Positions 15,166 to 18,429 of a stretch of DNA of 18,429 bases are shown here, piece after piece. The stretch is from an uncultured Eubacteriales bacterium (GTDB lineage Bacteria > Bacillota > Clostridia > Oscillospirales > CAG-272): NCBI GenBank assembly GCA_934476315.1, contig CAKSNQ010000033.1, positions 1-18,429 of the forward strand. Reading direction: 5' to 3'. Each line of letters starts with the position of its first letter. Position 1 is the stretch's first letter. Under the pieces are notes generated by a model. It worked only from the letters and a program-made list of their open reading frames with translations. It was not told the DNA's origin and ran no database searches. The translations under genes were made by a program, and so were the position numbers.

Positions 15166-15711
15166 ATGAAAACAGTATGGAAGCTCTGCCTTTTGGCGCT
15201 CGTCCTCCTGCTCGTCGCGGCGCCGATGACCGTGTTTGCGGCAAACGACAAGCTCACAGACGACGAGAACACCCGCACGATCGACGTCGAGGCAAAATAC
15301 TGCGACGGCACCGAGGCACCCGACGTGTATAGCCTTGACGTGACGTGGGGCGCGATGCAGTTCACCTATCAGACCTCGGGCACAAAGAAGTGGAACCCCG
15401 CCAACCACAGCTATGACGGCAATGTTACGGGCCATTGGAACGCAGGCAGCGGGACAGACGGGAATAACCGCATCACCGTGGTGAATCATTCCAACGTCGC
15501 GGTCAACGTCGTGTTTGCCTATGAAAAAGCCGAAGGCTTCGACGGCATCAAGGGAGCATTCACCGTCAACTCGGACAGACTTGAAGCGGGCGTCGAGGGA
15601 ATGTATGACAGCGCGGACAGCGTCAGCACCGAACTGACCCTCTCCGGAACCCTCTCCGGCAACGTGACGGAATTCACGAAGGTCGGCTCGATCACCATAT
15701 CTCTCCAGTAA
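15166..15711 (+). CDS. Small secreted WGxM-domain protein (copy 1)
   Basis: The 181-residue product has a signal peptide (MKTVWKLCLLALVLLLVAAP, cleavage near VFAA). Nearly all the mature part is a beta-rich domain: VYSLDVTWGAMQFTY, KKWNPANHSYDG, ITVVNHSNVAVNVVFAY, and a final strand VGSITISLQ. The same landmarks occur in the same order in the next protein and at the C-terminus of the large protein. AGAAAGGAA precedes the ATG. I know no named family for this domain. The fold pattern (alternating strands, signal peptide, no anchor) would suit a secreted structural subunit, but that is inference. It lies 57 bases after the membrane-protein gene, with no terminator in the gap. Confidence 0.85.
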   Translation: MKTVWKLCLLALVLLLVAAPMTVFAANDKLTDDENTRTIDVEAKYCDGTEAPDVYSLDVTWGAMQFTYQTSGTKKWNPANHSYDGNVTGHWNAGSGTDGNNRITVVNHSNVAVNVVFAYEKAEGFDGIKGAFTVNSDRLEAGVEGMYDSADSVSTELTLSGTLSGNVTEFTKVGSITISLQ

Positions 15712-15748
15712 TCAAAAATTTTTACATACATAAGAAAGGAACCAAACC

Positions 15749-16282
15749 ATGAAAAAGTTACTCCTCGTCCTCCTCTCGCTGGCATTGCTCGGCGCGCTGA
15801 CACTCACCGCGTTCGCGGCAACGCTCAACAAGACCACCACCAGTGACACCAAAGACGTAACCGCCACCTACAACCCCGGCGGCACATTGACCGTGTACAG
15901 CGTGGACATCGCATGGGGCAGCATGAGCTTTGAATATACCGACGCCTCCGCGGGTACGTGGGACCCCGCGACACATACCTACTCCGGCTCAACGCCCGCC
16001 GCGTGGGCGTCCACGACCAATACGATCACCGTCACCAACCACTCCAACGCCGGAGTAAGCGTCAAGCTCGACTACACTCCCGCGGCGGATTATACCGGCA
16101 TTACGGGCACATTTCAGAATGCGGCCGAAGAAACCGTGACCGCGCTTAACCTCGCAACCGCTGAGGGTACCACCCCGGCAACGGCTCCCGGCGCGACCGC
16201 AACGCTCAACCTGAGCGGCGAGCTTCCCGAGAGCGCTTCGAGCGTCACCGTCGGAAGCGTGACCGTGACACTCAACAACTAA
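15749..16282 (+). CDS. Small secreted WGxM-domain protein (copy 2)
   Basis: This 177-residue protein has a signal peptide (KKLLLVLLSLALLGALTL, cleavage near AFAA) and the same domain as the upstream gene: VYSVDIAWGSMSFEY, GTWDPATHTYSG, ITVTNHSNAGVSVKLDY, and final strand VGSVTVTLNN. It contains few charged residues and many Thr, Ser and Ala. AGAAAGGAA precedes the ATG at the same distance as in copy 1. It is the last gene of the operon; a strong terminator begins 12 bases after its stop. Copies 1 and 2 differ widely outside the landmarks, so this is an old duplication rather than a recent one. Confidence 0.85.
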   Translation: MKKLLLVLLSLALLGALTLTAFAATLNKTTTSDTKDVTATYNPGGTLTVYSVDIAWGSMSFEYTDASAGTWDPATHTYSGSTPAAWASTTNTITVTNHSNAGVSVKLDYTPAADYTGITGTFQNAAEETVTALNLATAEGTTPATAPGATATLNLSGELPESASSVTVGSVTVTLNN

Positions 16283-16293
16283 AAAATAACCCG

Positions 16294-16336
16294 GGGGGAG
16301 AAAAAACTCATTTTGAGTTTTTTCTCCCCCTTTTTT
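16294..16336 (+). terminator. Strong intrinsic terminator of the surface-protein operon
   Basis: A 17-bp perfect stem starts GGGGGAG (16294-16300) and ends CTCCCCC (16324-16330), with a TTT loop and six T residues after it. The core AAAACTCATTTTGAGTTTT (16303-16321) is identical to that in the terminator at 8203-8242. Confidence 0.93.
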
Positions 16337-16445
16337 GGGCAATTCGCGCAAACAAACAAATTGCCGCCGCAAAGAACTGCACAGGCAAACCGCCGACGCA
16401 GCTTTTTCGACCGACATCGCACTTTTCAGCGAAAGGAAACGGGCG

Positions 16446-16874
16446 ATGGCAAGTAAAGATCACTCTCTTGACAGCGGCATTGCGCAAGCCGCGTATCAAG
16501 AATTTCTCACCTGCGGCTTTCAGAAGGCTTCGCTCCACAAGATTGCCGAGAACGCCGGCGTCACGACCGGCGCCATCTACACGCGGTATCAGAATAAGGA
16601 CGCTCTGTTTGTCAGCCTCCTGCAAGGTTTTTTCAAAACGATGGAGGAAATATTTTCGTCTGCCGAGCAGGAGTACGAGCGGGCGAGGAAAAGCGCCCGG
16701 GCGGAGGATATTATCCGTGCCATCAACGTGGAGAAAGGTATCTATTTCCACCTGCCGGTGGGCTTGCAGTTCCGATATTTCCGGCACCTGCTCGACGAAC
16801 ACCTCGAGGAAAATCAGATGTCATGCATGGTTTTAAGAATGGCTTTCACATACCATGTGTCGCCCGCATCCTGA
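16446..16874 (+). pseudogene. TetR-family regulator, truncated at a mobile-element junction
   Basis: The frame encodes 142 residues. Residues 1-60 form a TetR helix-turn-helix (AAYQEFLTCGFQKASLHKIA, then TTGAIYTRYQNKDALF). The following helices (to about residue 124, HLLDEHLEENQ) look like the start of the ligand-binding domain. Family members are usually 180-220 residues. From residue 125 the last 18 residues (MSCMVLRMAFTYHVSPAS) come from the reverse strand of the DUF4314 gene, whose stop codon lies at 16814-16816, so they are not native. The ATG is preceded by AAAGGAAAC. The DNA-binding part could still be made, but the ligand-binding/dimer domain is missing. Its original targets are unknown. 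Confidence 0.75.
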
Positions 16875-17209
16875 AAGACTTTGAGCTTTTCGAGGCTAAT
16901 CTTCGGCAATGGTTTCGTATTCAATTTTTCGATGAACTCCCGGTTTTTCTTTGAATACGCTTCTGCGTATGCTTCTTCGGGCGTAAGGACGCGGAAACTA
17001 TCTTCACCGTATATGAGGGATAGCGATCTGCCACTGTCCCACTTTATCATAATGGAACCGATATCGTCGATGCCGATGACCGTGCCGCGACTTCCGTCCG
17101 GAATCGGATATGGGTCGCTTCCCATGTGATTCAGCTCAATCCGCATCCCCGGCTTGTAGGTTTCTTTTAACCGTCTGGAGAGTGCGTGCAATCTGTTAAA
17201 TTCGTTCAT
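16814..17209 (-). CDS. DUF4314-family mobile-element protein
   Basis: The 131-residue protein has the small beta-barrel pattern of DUF4314: YKPGMRIELNHMGSDPYPIP, GSRGTVIGIDDIGSIMIKWD, and GRSLSLIYGEDSFRVL. It then has a charged C-terminal tail. DUF4314 proteins are common in conjugative elements and phages of Clostridia and have no known activity. Its ATG follows the TGA of the upstream frame directly (17210-17212), which indicates one operon. The gene is complete. It is the last gene of the block before the truncated TetR gene. Confidence 0.75.
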   Translation of the reverse strand: MNEFNRLHALSRRLKETYKPGMRIELNHMGSDPYPIPDGSRGTVIGIDDIGSIMIKWDSGRSLSLIYGEDSFRVLTPEEAYAEAYSKKNREFIEKLNTKPLPKISLEKLKVFQDAGDTWYVKAILKTMHDI

Positions 17210-17464
17210 TCAGCTAATACCACCTATTCCGAATTCGTGACGGGCATTGAATTCTTCTTCGTTTTCTACGAAATAGTTATCGCCGGAGTTCCAGAAGTGA
17301 ACATTCAGAACACCGTCATTTGTACTGATCTCCTGCCGCTCAAACCCCTCGCCAAGACCGTCCGCGTTCTGACCGCAGATCCAATCCTTGAATTGGTATT
17401 CCTTTTCCGGAATCCATGAGATCTTTTCCGATCTTGGCAAAATCAGTGGATGCCATCTCGTCAA
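17210..17464 (-). pseudogene. C-terminal fragment of the ArdA-like gene (shifted frame)
   Basis: This frame encodes up to 84 residues and overlaps the end of the upstream fragment by ~125 bases. The part after ~17395 reads DWICGQNADGLGEGF, then STNDGVLNVHFWNSGDNYFV and ENEEEFNARHEF. It lacks a plausible ribosome site. Its stop abuts the DUF4314 start exactly, as the end of a real upstream gene would. I read it as the displaced 3' end of the gene at 17340-17702. Confidence 0.5.
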
Positions 17465-17702
17465 AGCTCATAGCCTGCTTGCGGCTCATGATGTGCGTTT
17501 TGCCGATCTCGGTTGGACTGCTGAAATCGTAGATGAGCGAATACCTCGGGAGATTGAAAGTAAAGTTAATAAGGTCTTGTCCGGTGATAGGTTTGAGTTT
17601 TGAAACGGCAGCATCGAACTGTCGCTGCTCTCGCTGATCAAAGGACTCCATACGCTTGGCAAGGAAGTTGATCTCATTGATGTTCCACTCGTTTCCTTTC
17701 AT
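17340..17702 (-). pseudogene. ArdA-like antirestriction protein, N-terminal part, probably frameshifted
   Basis: The 120-residue frame begins WNINEINFLAKRMESFDQRE and continues DLINFTFNLPRYSLIYDFSS and FAKIGKDLMDSGKGIP. This resembles ArdA-like antirestriction/plasmid proteins of clostridial conjugative elements, which protect incoming DNA. The last ~20 residues (LDLRSERGRSWRGV) look out of frame. The coding sense seems to switch to the overlapping frame that ends at 17210. The start ATG overlaps the stop of a 47-residue upstream gene (ATGA). A sequencing error or a programmed shift are alternatives to true decay. The family match is from memory and moderate. Confidence 0.55.
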
Positions 17703-17842
17703 GTATTTGAGAGACTCCGGAGCAGTGATTTCAAGATGGTTACGATCGAATCCTTCTCAATGATATCTGGAACCGATTGCCGGGCGATGGGAAGAGAGCG
17801 CGATCTCTCAGTTCCCCCCGTTTTGATTTTCAGATTGATCAT
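17699..17842 (-). CDS. 47-residue mobile-element protein
   Basis: A short frame starts with ATG at 17842, preceded 4 bases upstream by AAAGGAG. It encodes MINLKIKTGGTERSRSLP... and ends IVTILKSLLRSLSNT. Its TGA overlaps the ATG of the ArdA-like gene (ATGA), the mark of coupled translation. Its first 35 bases overlap the end of the Cys-rich frame upstream. I recognise no domain. The good ribosome site and the coupling are the main evidence that it is real. Confidence 0.6.
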   Translation of the reverse strand: MINLKIKTGGTERSRSLPIARQSVPDIIEKDSIVTILKSLLRSLSNT

Positions 17843-18008
17843 AGATCTCCTTTCTGTGTTTTATAATCTTATTCCTGTTTTTGGTGAAGGGGGACTTCGT
17901 GCGCACCTTGTCCTGATAGTAGCAGCACCACGGAAGCCCGCATTTTTCCCCGGAGCAGTGCAGACAGTAGAGGCAGTCGCAATCTTCTTTTTTGTAAATG
18001 TAACCGAT
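17808..18008 (-). CDS. Cys-rich small protein of mobile element, no canonical start codon
   Basis: The frame contains YKKEDCDCLYCLHCSGEKC and then PWCCYYQDK: seven or more Cys in closely spaced pairs, a likely metal-binding knuckle seen in small conjugative-element proteins. A strong ribosome site AAAGGAGG (18022-18015) is followed at 6 bases by ATC (18008-18006), where an ATG would be expected. The nearest in-frame ATG upstream, at 18122, gives an unlikely N-terminus across a palindrome. Either the start codon is mutated (ATG to ATC) or a rare start is used. From ATC the product is 66 residues. Function is unknown. Confidence 0.45.
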   Translation of the reverse strand: MGYIYKKEDCDCLYCLHCSGEKCGLPWCCYYQDKVRTKSPFTKNRNKIIKHRKEIYDQSENQNGGN

Positions 18009-18100
18009 GGAAAACCTCCTTTCAGACAGACACAAATATTGAACAATTATTTTTTGAAAAAAACGAAAAAAGGGCGGTTTTCGGAGTGAAATATACTCGC

Positions 18101-18128
18101 ACAACAGTGCCGCACGCGGCACTGTTGT
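18101..18128. repeat. Perfect 12-bp inverted repeat with 4-nt loop
   Basis: ACAACAGTGCCG (18101-18112) pairs perfectly with CGGCACTGTTGT (18117-18128) around CACG. No T-run follows on either strand, so it is not a plain terminator. It lies ~80 bases upstream of the ribosome site of the Cys-rich frame on the - strand. It may be an operator, a transfer-origin hairpin or a leader structure. Confidence 0.8.
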
Positions 18129-18227
18129 GTAAAACCTGCCCTGAAATGGTTCTTCTCCAGTCCGATTCCGCGTGGAAGGTCGAAACCGGGGAAAATATCT
18201 TTTTATTTTTACATTTTTGAGAGCACG

Positions 18228-18264
18228 AAAAAAGCCCGAAATCCCTTATGGGATCGGGCTTTTT
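18228..18264. terminator. Bidirectional intrinsic terminator
   Basis: GCCCGA..ATCCC (18234-18245) pairs with GGGAT..CGGGC (18250-18259) around TTAT. Six A residues precede and five T residues follow, so both strands carry a U-run. It separates the mobile-element block from whatever lies to the right. Confidence 0.85.
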
Positions 18265-18429
18265 GCCTCAAATATCTTTTAAGAGGCTTATACATGGCTA
18301 CAGGCTCCTTAGAAAGATATTTTTATACTGCACTGAATTTTTTGCTTGCCAAATTTACAGTTCCTCTTTTTCTATCATCACTTAACCTCCAAACGACAAT
18401 GAAGCTCATAGAGCGCCGTGCGGTTTGAA
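18265..18429. other. Right-edge region, no gene identified
   Basis: No convincing gene is visible. On the - strand a frame entering from the window edge reads ...TALYELHCRLEVK and stops at TGA near 18380; another edge frame runs to a TAA near 18328. A GGAGG followed by an ATG opens only a seven-codon frame. The 11-mer AAATATCTTTT occurs at 18193-18203 and 18270-18280, and a near-complement (GAAAGATATTT) at 18312-18322. Confidence 0.35.

Noticed and set aside
18329..18429. Serine recombinase start near the right edge (TALYE-like peptide on the - strand)
   Set aside because: The frame stops after about 16 residues and is not followed by a recombinase catalytic domain; the similarity is too short.

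Overview
The window looks like chromosome of a GC-rich Gram-positive gut-type Clostridia, probably an Oscillospiraceae/Ruminococcaceae relative. This is inferred from the high GC content, strong AGGAGG-type ribosome sites, UppP with an RNase M5-like DUF4093 protein, ECF-type vitamin transporters, a tetrahydrofolate riboswitch, and InlB-repeat secreted proteins. No 16S gene or other species marker is present.

Layout. (1) 1-313: a repetitive, hairpin-rich intergenic stretch. (2) 314-3143, + strand: a housekeeping operon with a U32 (TrhP-type) tRNA-modification protein, UppP, and a Toprim/DUF4093 RNase M5-like protein. (3) 3152-3326: tRNA-Glu(CTC) with its own promoter and terminator. (4) 3378-5750, - strand: an isolated phage-baseplate/adhesin-like gene with HAEG repeats. 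(5) 5831-8242: two divergent ECF S components, queT (-) and folT (+). Each has a structured leader: a preQ1-like pseudoknot candidate before queT and a clear THF riboswitch before folT. (6) 8247-11013, - strand: a two-component system, OmpR-type regulator then a seven-helix histidine kinase.

(7) 11220-16336, + strand: a secreted-protein locus divergent from the two-component system. It encodes a 1110-residue InlB-repeat/beta-helix protein, a single-span membrane protein and two small secreted proteins. A domain of roughly 120 residues, with the signature WGxMxF and W(N/D)PxxHxY and no family name known to me, forms the C-terminus of the large protein and makes up nearly all of each small one. 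A pair of GGTTACGAT repeats, 10 bp apart, lies between the regulator and this operon and is a natural binding site for the regulator. This is the best candidate here for an undescribed system: a sensor-controlled, modular surface assembly.

(8) 16446-18429: a TetR-type gene that runs out at about 16815, where a block of mobile-element genes begins on the - strand. The block holds a DUF4314 protein, a frame-disrupted ArdA-like antirestriction gene, a 47-residue protein and a Cys-rich protein. It looks like the edge or remnant of an integrative conjugative element that broke the TetR gene.

All calls rest on reading the sequence and on family knowledge. No database search or folding program was run.
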